DNA of 64,000 nucleotides from Clavelina lepadiformis (GCF_947623445.1 NC_135240.1:23374001-23438000); one strand, 5' to 3'. Shown: positions 25,102 to 38,965, counted from the stretch's first letter. The notes: generated by a model not told the origin, from the sequence alone. Program-made: numbers and translations.

Positions 25102-25829
25102 AAAATTGGTGTTGTGAAAGAAATTGGTTGGTTAACAAATGATTTTAGATGAGGGTTTTTTGTTTCGTGGCTGTTTTTAATTGGTTTTAAAATGATTACA
25201 AGAGATAAAATATTACCAAGCGTAGATAAAGGTTGCCCATGTTTTTCTTTCCTTTTGAAGAAAAGAAAGTTGTTAACACATGAAAATAATCTTTTGTTGG
25301 TGATTGAATGGAACTTAATAACACTTGTTATTGTTTGATCATGAGTACCTTAAAATCTTTATGGTTTGACAGAACCATAAAACTGACCAGTATTCGTTTA
25401 AGTCGCAACTACTGGGTTCATTCAGTTTGTATGCCATGTTTTTGTGCAATGTTGGCAAATTGTGTTCCGTACCTCTTTGTTTTACTATCATCTGTGAGAC
25501 GTTCGCTGCTGAATTATGGAAAGAAGTGACCGTTTTCCAAGGGAAAATCTTGCATAAAGCATTTCTCTGGGCTTTTTATGTAACCCGTTGCGCTGTGAGA
25601 TTGGTATGTGTTGCTTGAATGGGATTTGGGAATAAAGTACTGCCTCCAGGTGGCAGTTAAGAGCTGTTCATTAGCTATCTGTGACTTCAGGCCAGAACAA
25701 GACATAAGGCACACGCGGTTCTGTTATTCAGTTAAAGAAAACTAAATTGTAACAACAGCAAGAAAACGACAATAATACATATTATACTGTAGTATGTTTG
25801 CCACCAGGCTTAATTTCAGCAACAAAAGG

Positions 25830-26450
25830 TGCTTAGTTGGTGAATTAATTCTTTTATGAACCAACGTTTCGCAAACCTATGCGGGTGAGCTTCGTCAGGG
25901 CAGATTACAATAAGAGAATAAGAAACATTTTTAAAAGTACAAACATATAAAATTACCCAGATACAATCAATAGCTAAGAAACGATTATGATGTATGGTAG
26001 TATGACGTAGGAAACGTAAAATTAGATAATAAAACAAAGGTAAAAAACAAGCAGTTAGAGGCAAACAAATACAGTATATGTAACAGGTTTAAGTAAAGTA
26101 TTGCGAGTACATAGGTGACAATAATGTGTCCTTTTTATCGATTATTACATCCTGTTTCGAGTTAATATAAAACAATTCCAGAAATCTTCTTTTCTTGTAG
26201 TCTGATTGGAAATTAAGTACATGGGCATTCTTCCAATCTATCATGTTTCTTTTTCCAAGGCATGTTTACTCAAAGAACTCTTCGTACCGGTATCGAAAGT
26301 TTTTTATGTCAGAATTAAGTTCTTTCTTTCTCGTAGCAAAGGATCGTTTTGTTTCACCTGTTTCACCAATAATACATATTAGTTGCTCTTGAGTAGCCTT
26401 TACGCCGCATCTACTATACATAATGAAATAACAAATAATGGAAACCGGGC
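25830..26450 (-). mobile_element. Penelope-like retroelement, fossil 3' fragment
   Basis: On the minus strand, two peptide stretches match the C-terminal GIY-YIG endonuclease region of Penelope-like elements: one around IGETGETKRSFATRKKEL (about 26290-26420) and one around IDWKNAHVLNFQSDYKKRRF (about 26170-26250). They are not in one continuous frame, and the reverse transcriptase is absent, so this is a broken 3' remnant with at least one break. Just downstream on the same strand is a hammerhead-ribozyme-like motif (25836-25900), which is known from the terminal regions of this class. Age cannot be measured here, but the decay suggests an old copy. Confidence 0.65.
25836..25900 (-). ncRNA. 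hammerhead-ribozyme-like motif in Penelope fossil
   Basis: Read on the minus strand, ctgacga (fits the core CUGANGA) is followed by a short imperfect stem II, then gaaac, then gttggt...accaac, which can pair as stem III around a loop of about 18 bases. This order is that of a minimal type I hammerhead, as reported for Penelope-like elements. The junction is imperfect, so the copy may be inactive. Confidence 0.5.
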
Positions 26451-28302
26451 CATGCTTCCTGTCGTTGCTGCATGCGTAGAAGTAGATAGGTGAAACAAAT
26501 GGTATCGGGAAATAGGCTCGCTTTGGGTTATTCAGTTAAGTTTGAGCTACAAGGCAGACGTTGAAATTACCCGTAGTCTGTAAATAGACCCAAAACGTCT
26601 CGGCTTATTTTCGACAGAATCCAACAGGCTTAGGCCTATTTGCACTTTTGCTTCAGCAAGTGTTGGAGTTCGATTTATATATTCTAGCTTATTTGCTTAA
26701 CTTATGCAAAATTCCCCGAGCTTTGCTACTTTAGAGATTTAAATATAGTTACTTAAAACTTTTGCAGTGCGTATTTTGTGGATGATCAAACACTCAAACT
26801 GAAAGCAGTTAGTATCAGAGATGGACATTGGGCCGGGTTCAGATTCGGGTATGGATTTGTGAAAAGCCTGGATATAACCAGTTTTTTCAATTTTGAAAGA
26901 AGAAAGATTTATTTTTATTTCGCTTGGTAATTAATTGATTAATTCTATGATACAAAATGATCAATTAGCCTACAAATTAGCCCAAACTTTGCTACGTCTA
27001 CTCTATAGCTTCGAATTAAACAAACTAAACCAAAAAACAGCAAATCATAAGCCTAGGTACAAAAAGTATATCATTCAATAATTAATATTTTAATGATTAA
27101 ATTGCAAAGTTATAAATTAGCTAAGACACTAGGAAAGGCAGTTAGTAGTATTCTGGAACTAGAGCGCCATACAAATGAACACCAGAATACCAATCAAGTC
27201 CCAAATGAATTGCATCAATTGCGCTCGCAATATATCACGGCGCACAGATTTTCACTGTACCACGTGACCTTAGCGACCAGTCAGTGTTGTGAGTGCGCCG
27301 GTTGTGATTGTGACATCACGTTCCGCTCGAGTAATTCAGCTGGTGATTTGAAAATTTTCCACTCGTCGTCAAACGTGTTGTGAAGAGGCCGCTTTTTTTT
27401 TTCTATGCTGCCACCACAGCGTGTACAATACGGAGTGCGCATGGGCAACCAGCAGACACGTTTTTTTCGCCTGGAGGCTGGATCTCGCTTTTTTGTCTCT
27501 CTCCCAGTCGCGCGCGTGCTGCTAGGCGAACGGAGGCGCATAAACGTGTTGTTATTGTTTGAATTGATTGATCGGCGCCTCTTAGGATTTTCTTTCTTGA
27601 AAGCAAACTGAAGACGGCATATTGCCTTAGATCGATCTTTTCTGGAATAATACCTGAAAAACAAAAGATGTAGGCCACAAAGCATAGGTCTGGAGATCGC
27701 ACCAATATGAAATGTTTGTAGATTTCGACTCATGTTGTGAAAAACGTTACAATTGCCAATGAGCCTCATACACTCCTATGCGACGACTTTGGCAAACAGG
27801 AAGTCGTGCTGCTGAAAAGGTGTTCTGTTTAAGTAGTATGATATACATCAGCCAAAATACTTAAAAACGATTTGACTATAAGCCTTACTTCCATTAGTGT
27901 ATCAGGCCAGGTTTGTTTAACCCAGGCGTTTTGGTCAGTAGTGGTGTAGTCTAGAGTCTAGAAGACTACTTTTTGTTACTTAGGCTGACGGTGTTCAAGT
28001 ATTAACAGTTCACAGTATTGTAGCTTCATCAGCAGTTCTTTGGTTTCTTCGCGTGCAAAGACTTACATTATTTCATTCGGCTGATAAATTGTTGTACAGT
28101 ACTGATGTTTTTACTAATTTAGCCTCATTTTTAGTCTAATAGGTCACAGTCAGTTACGTGATTGATATTGTTATATAGCCTAACTGATAGCCCATACTGC
28201 ACCTGCATAGGCTTGACGTTTTAAGTGCTTTTCATCGTGGAGCGCAGAACTGTCGTTTCAAGGTTTCTCCAACGTTTGCGCGAAGAAAAACTACGTGTAA
28301 GT

Positions 28303-31300
28303 ATGGATACAAACAACGATACCCCGCTAGGTTTTTGGGGCACTGAAAGCGAGGAAGTCATTGCCCGTCAGTACCCGATACACAAAGCATGTCGCGACGG
28401 GAATGCAGTTGCTCTATCCCGGCTGGTCGCAGTTGCTACACCCGATCAAATGGTAGTTGAAGATCAGTTTTACGGTTGGACGCCTTTACACTGGGCAGCT
28501 TATTTCGGAAAGGTATGACTTAAAATAAGCAATTTGTGCAGTAAAATAGCATATAACCTAAATTTGAAGTTGTTATATTTTCAGTGCATACTTTAAATCC
28601 GAAAAACGTTAATGTTTGTTGTCATCAGACTAATACAGCATTTAAATTGACTAGAAAGGATGATTACGCTTTATCGGGGCGTTTCTTTCCGGTGGTCTCT
28701 TAGATTGTGGGGTACCGCTGGCGGTAATCGACACGTCGAGCTTAATCGCCATTGTGAAAGTTAATTGCCATGTGCGCACTACGTTGTCTTAATACTAATA
28801 GTTTAGTCGTATCCCAGCCGGTTGTATATTCTGTTGTCCATCTGTTCCCTTTGGTTTTTCCTTTACGCACCGCCCTAAAGACATGTACAAATCAAAAGCA
28901 ATACGCGTGCCAGATTTTATGGCATACAAGCTTCACGGCCGAGTTGTCTGAAACCGTCCAATGCTAATGCATTTTATGCTCCAGTTTAAGTACCAATGAC
29001 CAACCGTATCTAATGTGTTGAATGAAAAATTTCGACTGATGTGTATTCCATCGGAGTCGCTGTGTTCGAATTTTACACAACCATCATTCGCCGCGAGTTT
29101 GACAAGCTGTTTATTTCATTTTTACCCCACAGTATTAAACTGAGGTCGGGTGCCTATCAAACGTTCAGTGGGATAAAGTGCTTTCGGTTTCCCGAGCTAA
29201 GGTCGAACAGGGACACTGCCATCTTTAAATCAATTAACTCTTATTAACAATTATATTGGCCGAAAGTGCACGTCGATGGTTTATGACGCGCACATTGAAT
29301 TTTGCTATTCTTTTCCTTTATTTACGTACCCTTTTTATAGCAATAGGCGTGCCCGGGTTTAATAGCTAGTATGAATACTGGTAGATTTTGGAGATATTAA
29401 ATGTAGCACCTTTTATAGGCGTCAAAACAGTCGAAATCCCATAACGTAGAAGAAATTGTTGTTTCGGATTTTCTCGCTCTACGTTGCGTGTTCTCTGCTA
29501 GACTAACCGAGGTTAAAGTGATAATAACCCGATGACAGCATTTCTCGATCTCGCGATAACATTTGGCTCTCTCCCACCGTTATACACAAACACGTCGTTG
29601 CTGGCGGCCAGAACACTTTCTTCTGTTCTCGTGGTTTCGCCTTCCTACCTTTCTTCCTACTCAAATATGCAAACCTTACGTGACGAACCGTAAATCACAC
29701 CATAGTAAAATTTATTACTCATGCCAGAATGCCGTTTGGAGAGCCTGCAATTCGGGTTCTATTTTCTTGGATTTCTTACCTCGTTTGTCCAAGTTCCTCT
29801 CAGGCAAGCAGGATTCTTCCTTCTCGTGTGGTCGAAGTTGCTACTATCGCTGCTCGAAACTACTCGCATCAATTTCTTGGGTCACCGTTTACTTCCACGA
29901 CTTTCATCTCCGCCTTTTTGTTGCCCCTCGCAAAACGCATTCGTTTATTATTATCGGTCATTTAACGATGATAGTTTATTTAGTTGTCTCGGCTTCCCCA
30001 TCTCCTTGACTTTTGCTAGAAAATGTTTTCCCGTGTGAATTTTTGTTTAACTCTCACGCGGAATGCGGGAATATTCTAAAGACAACAGTGTGCTTTTGAA
30101 CATGTTTCAGAGAACGCTCAACTACGTAACTGTAACCGATTTAATAAAAATAAACGGTCCACTTATAAAAACCTGTGTTTGTCAAGTGCTTGACTACAGT
30201 ATTTGACCCCTTTTTTACCTTATTTTATATCAAAAAAATTTTGCAACCTTTTAATTAATATACATACTTAAATCAAATATCTTACGGTAAATGCCTACGA
30301 GGAGTTAAGCTTCTTACGCGTATCTATAGATTGATTGTTTAAACGGCCTCTTAATGACCGGAGTTAACGTGAACATCAGAACCAGTCGATTTCAGCAAAC
30401 GCCAGCACACATCTCAGCGTTCGGCGGTCATCCAAACTGCCTGTGCGAGCTGGTCAAATCAGGGGCAGACATCCACGCAAGGGTAGGTTTTGGTTTACCA
30501 GTTTTAATCGCATTCGTTATGTAGTGAAGTGAATACCGAGTTTATTGTGAAAACACGTTACCGCGTATATAAATGTGTGATCTGGTAAACCATATGATTG
30601 TGATTGTGAAGTCACTTTTCTTTTTGAAACAGGATTATCTCGGTGAGATACCGCTGCACAAAGCCTCACGTGTAGGCAACATCGAATGCATAAGAACCCT
30701 GATCGGGAACGGTACCATGGCCAAGTGAGTTCACATTCATACTTCGCTTGCTTTGGTTTTCATAAACTGCTTTTGAACTTGGATTACTTGCTCGCCATCT
30801 TAAAACGCTTGTTTGATACGGGCGCATTGGGCAGTATGCCGTATACTTTCAAGTTGAGTTTGGTTAGCAACAGTACCCCCTGTAACGACATACGTAACGC
30901 AGCAAGATTTATTACGCAGTAGTTGGACGAGCAATAAAATCGTTTGGTGAAATGTTGCATACCAACCTGCTGTTATGTGCGTTTCGTACAGGTTACGAAG
31001 GTAACTTGATACCAAGGGACAAAATATTCAAATGCTTAGCATATAGCTCCCAGATAATAGAACGATGTATCTTTCTACTGAATGTATGTAACATGACGTG
31101 AATAACTACAGAGAAAATGAACTGGTACCAGGCAGAATTGTCAAATCTGAATTTAGTTGTCGCCTTGCTAAGATTGGGCGGTTGTCACAGGGTTATCGAC
31201 GTTTCATACGTTATTGACGGTGTTAATTGAGCTTGCGACGTAGGATTAAAGTTAATGTGTATTAACACTGGCTATTATCAGTACCGGCGGTCCAAACGTG

Positions 31301-34300
31301 AAGGCAGTATACACTGCATTTTTAGTGTATTGCGCCACCCCTATAACCTGTAAACACATCCGTTATTTACGAAACTTTGTTTCTCATATAGCTTCTAATG
31401 GCTGTTTGTAGTTTTGTTTGCTTTACGTTACTTTCAATTGATGTAAGAGGAAGCACAGTGGTAGTATTTAATCCATTTATTTATTTATGTGGTGTATACT
31501 CCGCCAGTAAACTATGAAAGCAGAAACGAAACCAATGTAACAAAATCATGTTTTATGGCACGACCGTGTTTATCATAACAACACTGCTAAAATTAAATTT
31601 CTTAATAGCACGACATGAGACGCTTATTGAGTATCAGCTTGTTGTTGCTGCTGCTGCTGATAGTCTGTTGTTAATCATTCCACGTAACCCGAAGTGTAGC
31701 ATAAACGGTGGACCCCAGCCATTAGCTTATGCAAATCACAAAAGAAATCACATAGTTTAACTTTACTATTAGTTAACATAGACAATATTCATAGATACTG
31801 CATGTTAACGGGTTGTGCGTTTTGTCATTTGTTTATCACTGAGGCTCATCTTAATCCGTATAATCGCCACACATATAAGGCGAGCGGGGCTGATTTAAAT
31901 TTCCGGTGCCGTCATTATTCATACTCTGCGTTTCTGAATAGTGCTTTCAGATTATAGCTAACCTACTCGTATCAACCATAACATACGACTGTACAAAATT
32001 GTCTTTTCATGCGCCATCTGCTCTCTTGCAATCTTGCGAGCGTTAAACCTATTTTCATGTCCCATTAGTTGTTCTCATGCGGACATTTTTCTAAAGGGAA
32101 CGCTGGGAAATGCGATGTATAGGGACATATCATCGATCAGTGCTTGCCGTGTACATTAATATTTAAAGCCGCTCATTTTTCAACTCTTTGAAATTTGGTT
32201 CTACTCGATTTTACAACAGAGTAGAACCAACACGTCGCTCGTGCAAAAACTCCGCAATAAGCAACAACCAATGGTGCCGGTTTCCTTCGCTTGGCGAAGC
32301 GTAGGAAAGTTCAATAAAGCAACCTGTCACTTTACCGAGCTACATAAATTGCAGGCGCAAACGCCGACTGCATCCTTTTGCGTATTTGATTTTGCCAACG
32401 CGTTATCGTCATCTTTTTTTAAGTATTGATATTAATATGTTGACGTACGTCTGAAACGTTGTTAACACACCTTGACCGTTAAACGATATCTTTCGTTTGT
32501 TCAGTTAATTTTAACGCGGTATCTCTTTTATCACAATTCGAACTACTCTTCAACCTTCAGGCCCGCCATGTATGAATGTGAAACATTGTCGAAACATATG
32601 TTTTGTAACGAATTCTTAATGTATACATTCCTAATGTACTTGTTAACTTTTTAGTTCCGCGCCATAGATTCACACAAAGCTTTTGATAGGTTCTCTCAAA
32701 AATGGCGGGAAGCACATTGAGTGGCCCGAATCGATTTTTTGAGTGGAATTAATATTTATCTTTGCCAGGTAGCGCTTCAGGGCTCGAAATGCGTGCCTGG
32801 CCGCCACAATGATTTGTCCCAACGTTGTTGCTTTTGAAAATTCGAAACGACTGTTTGTCGTTATCATTTGTTTTTATTTCGGCTCATAGTAATTTTTGCG
32901 TCCTAGCAACATTCGTGATGATTATTTCCAACGGCATCTCCGCGAGTGTTTATAGATAGAAGATTACCAGGAAAGCAGTTTTCGTTTTTTTAGCCTAAGT
33001 TAATTTCAGTTCTGAAACTTAATACACCCCGTAACGTTTTCAATACAAATGCGTGTATGCAAATGCAAACTATACTAAGCTTTATGCTTGCTTGTTCGAA
33101 CGCTGTATTCTCGTGCTTCAATACAGATCATGATGTACAGTAATTACTGGGCCAGTAGTGAATATAAATAGTGTTTGCTGTTTCGTTATTAACAATTGCT
33201 CATACGTCAAGGCAAATTTTACAATGTGTCATCAAAATATATCGCACGATTTAATGGTTGCTGATTTTCCCGAACCTTTATTACGACGTAGGACCGGTGT
33301 TTTGCCATAATGCTTCAGCACGGAAATTATTCTGTTGTAGGTTTGAAGTAAATTTGGGATATCTTAAACGTCAGGAAGAAAAACGTAGTCGTCTTGCTGG
33401 CGCAGTATACAAATGTGTTTTTTCCTGCTCGTGAAATTTGATATTCCGTGCAATCGCGCGAGTTTTTAACTGTTTTTGACATTCATTTTCAAAAAATACT
33501 GTTGAAGTTCAGTCAGAGAATTATAATTAATACGGGAATGAGCTGTCTCTTCGGACTAGCTTTTTTGGAAACGAGGTTACCACAATCAAAACCCAACCAC
33601 TCGATTAACTAACTTGTTGTTTTGGAAAGGCGTAATTAATTAACCTAAGAAAATAATTATTTTGAGTTTACGCCACAGTTCTAAGCACAAACGTGAAGTC
33701 AAGTAGCAAACAGAGGTTTTAAAAAACAGTGTGTCGACTATGGTAGACAAATAACGCTTAATTTGTTTATTTCCTCGTTGGTTCATTTGTCTGGAAAGTT
33801 ACGAATTTTGCGGAAACTTACTCGCGTATTTGCGTCACTAATGTCTCGTTTTCATGTTATTGTCGATTGTGGACAGGAGGTAATGGGAAAATTTAACCAC
33901 CAAAACCAACCCTTTTTTCTCCTAAGATTTGAGTGCGTGACGTATGCCAGCGAACTTCACTCCCACAGCGTTGGAAATGAAATAAGGCGCTCAGGCTCAG
34001 TAGCCGTACCAGTGACGGTGTATGGAAGCTGACAAGTCATAAAACACCCGTACCAGTATTTAAGTCATGTGACGGTATTGGCATCAACTCGATATTTACG
34101 ATGATTTACGACCCAAAGATTCCGACCAAAGCTTTGCCTTTAAAACCGCACAGGTCACGTTAAGCCGTATTTTTATCTCTACGATCTGGCCCAAGATAGC
34201 TTCCTTGTGCGTAAGCGTATGGTTGTGCGTGAAGGATTATTACTCACTCCACCTTCTGTTAATGTGAAAAGGTTTCTCCCGGCGCATGCGTTTACAATTC

Positions 34301-37300
34301 TGAAAACGATGCAGTATTTGCAGTATTGCGCGGCTGCCGTATTGTGAATGCTTGCAAATGATTTGCTTTTGGTATCACAGTTACGTTATGTAACTGCACC
34401 ATCATAAAAAGTATAAATATACGCAATGTAATATTCAATTTACATCAAGAACATGCTGTCGTGTGTCTATTTATGTTGAATTTTTACGGTTCGATACTTT
34501 TTGTAATAAGCAACGGCTCTAAATTGTTGTTTTAAACTTCAAACCATTTTCAATGTTTTGTGCTATTCTTGGAAAAGTACATGTGTGGAAAAAATTAATT
34601 AAACTTGTGGGTCACAGTATCTGTTCTCTCAAGTTGTGACTGTCACTGACATAACGCTCAATATTAAAATTTTTATTAGTTGCTATTTATCCACTTCTAT
34701 TGCCTCCCTTATGAAGTATAGAGATATATGCTGCCGCAACTCAAATGTATTTTCAGCATTTGCAATAACAATGGATACACCGCTGGCGACCTCTCGCGAA
34801 AGCAAAATTTCAAAGCATGCGTCGCCTTGCTTGAGCAAGCGTGTAGTCACCTACCCTCACCTTGTCAATCCGACCAACACACGAACGGTTTTCATCATAT
34901 GTCGAATGGTAAGCTTTACAATCGCGATGAGTAATGTCGTTACTCTATTTACTCATAGATTCTAAATTAATTTTCGTATATTTATTAAACATTAAAATAT
35001 TGAATTAACATTAAAAACATAATTAAATACTTTATTTAAAAAAAGCTGGATCATGGCATCACAAGTTGCTTTTCAGGATCATCTGGTTCTCATCTTGCCA
35101 ATGGCAATGGCAATGGGCACACAAATGGATGGGCCACAACGAACGGAATAAACGGGACCTCGAACAGAAAGAGAAGTTATAACGATGAAAGTATACCATT
35201 GTTTAAGCGGCCGCGTGTGGCAGGTGTGTGCATCCATTAGATTTTTTAATGCCTTAAAGTTTTTCTTGTAGAAAGTTTTACTAATTGCTTCGGCACTCTT
35301 TTAACCGTGATTTCACATGTTAACACAATTGTGCGCTAATGATTTTGCTATTCGATTTTTTGTATTTTTGACTGTATCAATATACCCGTGAAGAATTTAT
35401 TTGTTGTGTTGGTTCACATGATTTTAAAATTCCACGAATAAATTTGTTGGAAATATTATTTTGTACAGATTACCATTCTTTTGTGAATTAACTATTTTTG
35501 TTTGTAACCAGCTAAGACCATTTCATGTTGCTCTGTATGTTATTGCTTGTGCAATCATTCTATGTGTTGCTGACAAATTACTCTGTTTGGGTAATATTTG
35601 GTTTGTTCATTGCTGCGCTATTTATTCATGAAATCCACGCTTGTTGCGATTGTATTGCAATTTTTTATATGCTTTGCCTGGCACAGTAATTGAACAGATA
35701 CCTTACTCCGGATGGAAAAGAATGATGCATAAATGTAAGCTGTAATAGCTTGATTTCTGCAAGCTTTAATTCAGACATTTTTTTAATGTGTGCAAATGGA
35801 TGTTTGAATACACTGTAATGGTTGTCAATTTTCTCATTTGTATATCTTTGAGTTAATGTTGTGTAATAATTTACCCACGTTTGTGTTCTGTCTTCAGTTA
35901 AACTGTTACAAATTTACGAGCTTTCTCCATCGCTTTTTGTCATGTTTATGCAGAATCGATGCTTTCAAATCACAACTGCAGCCATGAACTGTTTATCGAA
36001 AAGACTTTCACTAATCATGTCAGTTTCAATCAAAATAATAACTCATCCTGCCAAGAAAATGAAGACAAAATGGAATATGCAATGCCAGGAAATCATCTCA
36101 AAGAAACAGTAATCCATGACAATTGCGCTTCTCAACTCAGTACTGCCACATCTCATCCTAGGATAAACGTTGTCTATTCAAATGGATATTATTAGCATAT
36201 ATTAATAGGTAACTTCTCGGTTTTTCAATCCTTTGTTTTCTACTGGTATATGCAGACTATCCATTGCAATTGATTTCCATAAATAAAGTTTTCATGAAAC
36301 GTTGATTAGAATTTAGGTACATAAGTAAGCCAGAGGAAATATGTAATAATGGGCGGAGGTTTTGTCTCCAACCTGCGCAATCACGTTATGCCATGCATGA
36401 AAATTACAAGCACTTTTCAATGCTTCTTGATATTATATGCTCAATTGCTCATCCTTGAGATAAAGGAAGTGCTTTCGATATCTTTAAAACATTTATTCTT
36501 GTGTAGAAGCAGATGATGTGATGTCAGAAGCAAATATCTTTGATGCTGATACTTCCACTGATGAAGATAACTGTGTGGCCATGGACGATTGTGACGCTAA
36601 TGAAACACTTAAGCGAAACCCACACATTGACGTCATTCCTCCAACACCAGCAAATAGTCAAGACCAAAATGAAATAGACTCTTTGATTTCTGCTGAAAAG
36701 TATGTCCGAGATCTTCAGGGAGTTCCTCAGTATGAAGATGAAGTTTACTACAATGGAAATTTTTTAGGATATTCACAATCACCTGCCTGTGTGCAAAGTC
36801 ACTTAGGGTGTCATTATTCCTAAAAATATTGTTCTTGAGTAATTTGTTTTTCTTTGAAAAGTTCTGTTTTTGCTGCAGTAGAAATGCTTTTTGAACTTGT
36901 AGAATCCATGTATGTTTTTTTCGCAATAGTTGTTTTGCAAGCTGTTTTACCATATATACAGCTGCTGAATTGTTTTTTCAACTTTACAAACATGTCTGGC
37001 TTTTCTTTACAAGCAGGAGATGCACAAGTTCCAGTAAAAATTCACCCAAACGGGTTTTTGCAAGAAACGTTTAATGACACCGCTTCAAACCATGAAGAAA
37101 TGGACAGCATGGACAATGCAGAACCAGAACCTCAACCAGTTAGCATTGATAAATTGACAAACTGTGCAAACGGAAGCTTTTATTCACAGTACCTACTTGA
37201 GAGACAAATACAAATGTATCATGGTCTTTGACATCTTTGATTCAAATTGAGTATTCACTCATTAGACCAATTACATTGAAGACATTCTTTGGACATTTGC

Positions 37301-37805
37301 GTCGCGTTATTGTTTCATACCATCTTTCGTTGTATTTGTTTGTGGTGTTTTGTGTGGATGTGCACAATTTCGTAAGATGTCAGTTTTAAGTAATAAGCCA
37401 TGCTCTTTCACCACAGATGAATACCAAAGAATTTCCGCGTACGAAGCCGAAAGCAAATTAATAGAAAAAAGCTCTTGCGTTGGCGGCATTAAAATGACAT
37501 CTGGACGTTCACGTATAAATGAAACAGTCAAAGAAGATTTGATGGACTGCAGTAGCAGTGACAATAATTTCGCTTTCAACGGAAGGGCCCATGATGTTTA
37601 CGTCCGTGCTCCAAGTCCAGGAATGGACATGAAACTGCATCTTGAAGACGATCTTCAGCTTTGGGGACATCTACATGGCTATGGCGACACTGCGGAATGC
37701 ATTGATGAAGATGACTTTGCAACAAACTTAAAGCAGAAAAACTTTAATGGAAATAATGAATTTTGTCAATCTCTTAGAGGCATCCATAACATGGGTTGGC
37801 AATAA
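28303..37805 (+). CDS. ANKRD10: ankyrin repeat domain-containing protein 10
   Basis: The five 5' exons are firm: 28303-28512, 30330-30482, 30633-30724, 34757-34908, 35077-35223. They encode four ankyrin-type repeats (ARQYPIHKACRDGNAVALSR, FYGWTPLHWAAYFGK, QQTPAHISAFGGHPNC, GEIPLHKASRVGNIECIRTL, NGYTAGDLSRKQNFKACVAL). A linker with HTNGW and NRKRSYND leads to a basic KRPR stretch that could be a nuclear signal, as in human ANKRD10. The start is the only in-frame ATG before the repeats. Four 3' exons begin with a phase-1 acceptor at 35954, 36507, 37017 and 37417. The last (37417-37805) carries the family's conserved end, LWGHLHGYGDTAE (human YYGHYHGFGDTAE). Each of the other three runs to its own stop (36195, 36823, 37231) unless spliced, and their donors are unclear. 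Human function is little known. Intron 3 is about 4 kb. Confidence 0.85.
32195..32230 (+). other. perfect 12-bp hairpin in ANKRD10 intron 3
   Basis: ttggttctactc is followed after 12 bases by its exact reverse complement gagtagaaccaa. The pairing does not extend outward, so it is too short for a typical miRNA precursor. Function unknown; it may be chance or a relic of a repeat. Confidence 0.4.
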
Positions 37806-38965
37806 TTTTTGGGTTGGCTGGCTTTGAAAAGTATAGTGAATTGTTTTCTGTTAGGTATATTTTCACTGTTTAACATCTCGTAAAATCCACTGAAATCATA
37901 GCACATTGTAAAAACTGTGCTGCTCTCTTGCTTTTGTTAACTATTCCGAAAAGCTGACCCTGTGATTAAAAGTTGCTGCTAACTCAAACCGGAGTGTTAA
38001 TATGTTCTCATGAACCAGCAAGCCTTTTAATGCTGAAGCTGCAGTCTTGTAGACATGTGTGGTATTGAGAATTTAATTTCCAATATTTTCATCACTTTTA
38101 GATCGATTTTATTTGTTGGTTTAGGTTGTTTTCTTACAATTTGTTCATAATTGCCTGGTAATTCATTTGCACAAAGTTGCGTTTCTGTTTTACATTATTT
38201 ACCATTTTAAAACCAATTCACATTTATGAGCAAAAGCTATTTCAAGTCACATATTCATCTCTGATCTGTTTGCTTGCATAAGATCTTCTGGAGGTAGTTG
38301 ATGTTGTGGATTCAACTAAACGTGCAAAACTATTTTATCAAAATACTAAGTTCTTAGTAAACCACAAACACTGACTGTTGGAATTTTCTAATTTTATCGA
38401 TGTCTTAATTATAGTGTAGCTGGCTACATTAAACTGTAAATATTTTTTCGCACTAAATGTAGCTTTGTGAAGATTTCAGCTCATCTCAGTTACTTTGTAA
38501 ACATCTCTATTTTCATTTGCAGCTGTGAGATTAAACTTTCATATGTTTCGGTTTGGCTATAATGTGTTGTATTTTAACTGCCTTCCTATTAAAACTTCTG
38601 CAAATACCTGTGAAATGTCTGCTTGCAGCATCACTGCAATTGCGATTCCTCACCTGTGTTTTTGTATTTAAAATAATGCGTTTTTGGTTAAGTTTCCAAT
38701 GTTTTCGTGTTCACTTGCAGGATTTACGCCTGTATGAAGTTTTGTTCTGTGGGTTTTTGTATTAAATCGCACCTGAATTTCGAGCTTTATAGTCTCCTAA
38801 CATGAGTGTAATGACTACACCAAACAGTTAGGTTTAAAAGTGTGCGGAATATAAAAAGTAAAACAAACGACAGTAGAAGCAAACAGAACATTAGCAGAAA
38901 TACAAACACTGGTACGACAAACTCTAATTTCACAAAGGTAGAGTAAAATATAACATCAGATCCAA
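37806..38965. other. tail-to-tail spacer between ANKRD10 and RAD9
   Basis: 1.2 kb of T-rich sequence, presumably 3' UTRs of the two convergent genes. I see no coding exon and no clear repeat; the open frame at 38553-38765 has no recognisable domain. Confidence 0.45.

Larger units (their letters stand above)
25102..28302. other. intergenic region between SRP68 and ANKRD10
   Basis: 3.2 kb with no coding exon I can support. AATAAA overlaps the SRP68 stop region (about 25097) and recurs at 25631-25636. A Penelope-like fossil lies at about 25830-26450. Around 26815-26850 a gatggacattgggccggg stretch looks like one end of an old transposon, with no partner end. The 27290-27570 stretch is richer in GC and CpG than its surroundings and has several overlapping open frames; it may be promoter or 5' UTR of ANKRD10. 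Confidence 0.45.

Noticed and set aside
26815-26860. Sequence like the left end of a transposon (gatggacattgggccggg)
   Set aside because: No right end or target duplication could be found nearby.
27281-27769. Arginine/serine-rich open frame of 162 codons on the minus strand
   Set aside because: Overlapping frames of equal quality occur on both strands here; composition follows the GC-rich stretch and no domain is present.
29563-30038. Overlapping plus-strand open frames in ANKRD10 intron 1
   Set aside because: They lie within a well-supported intron, overlap each other in different frames and show no family match.
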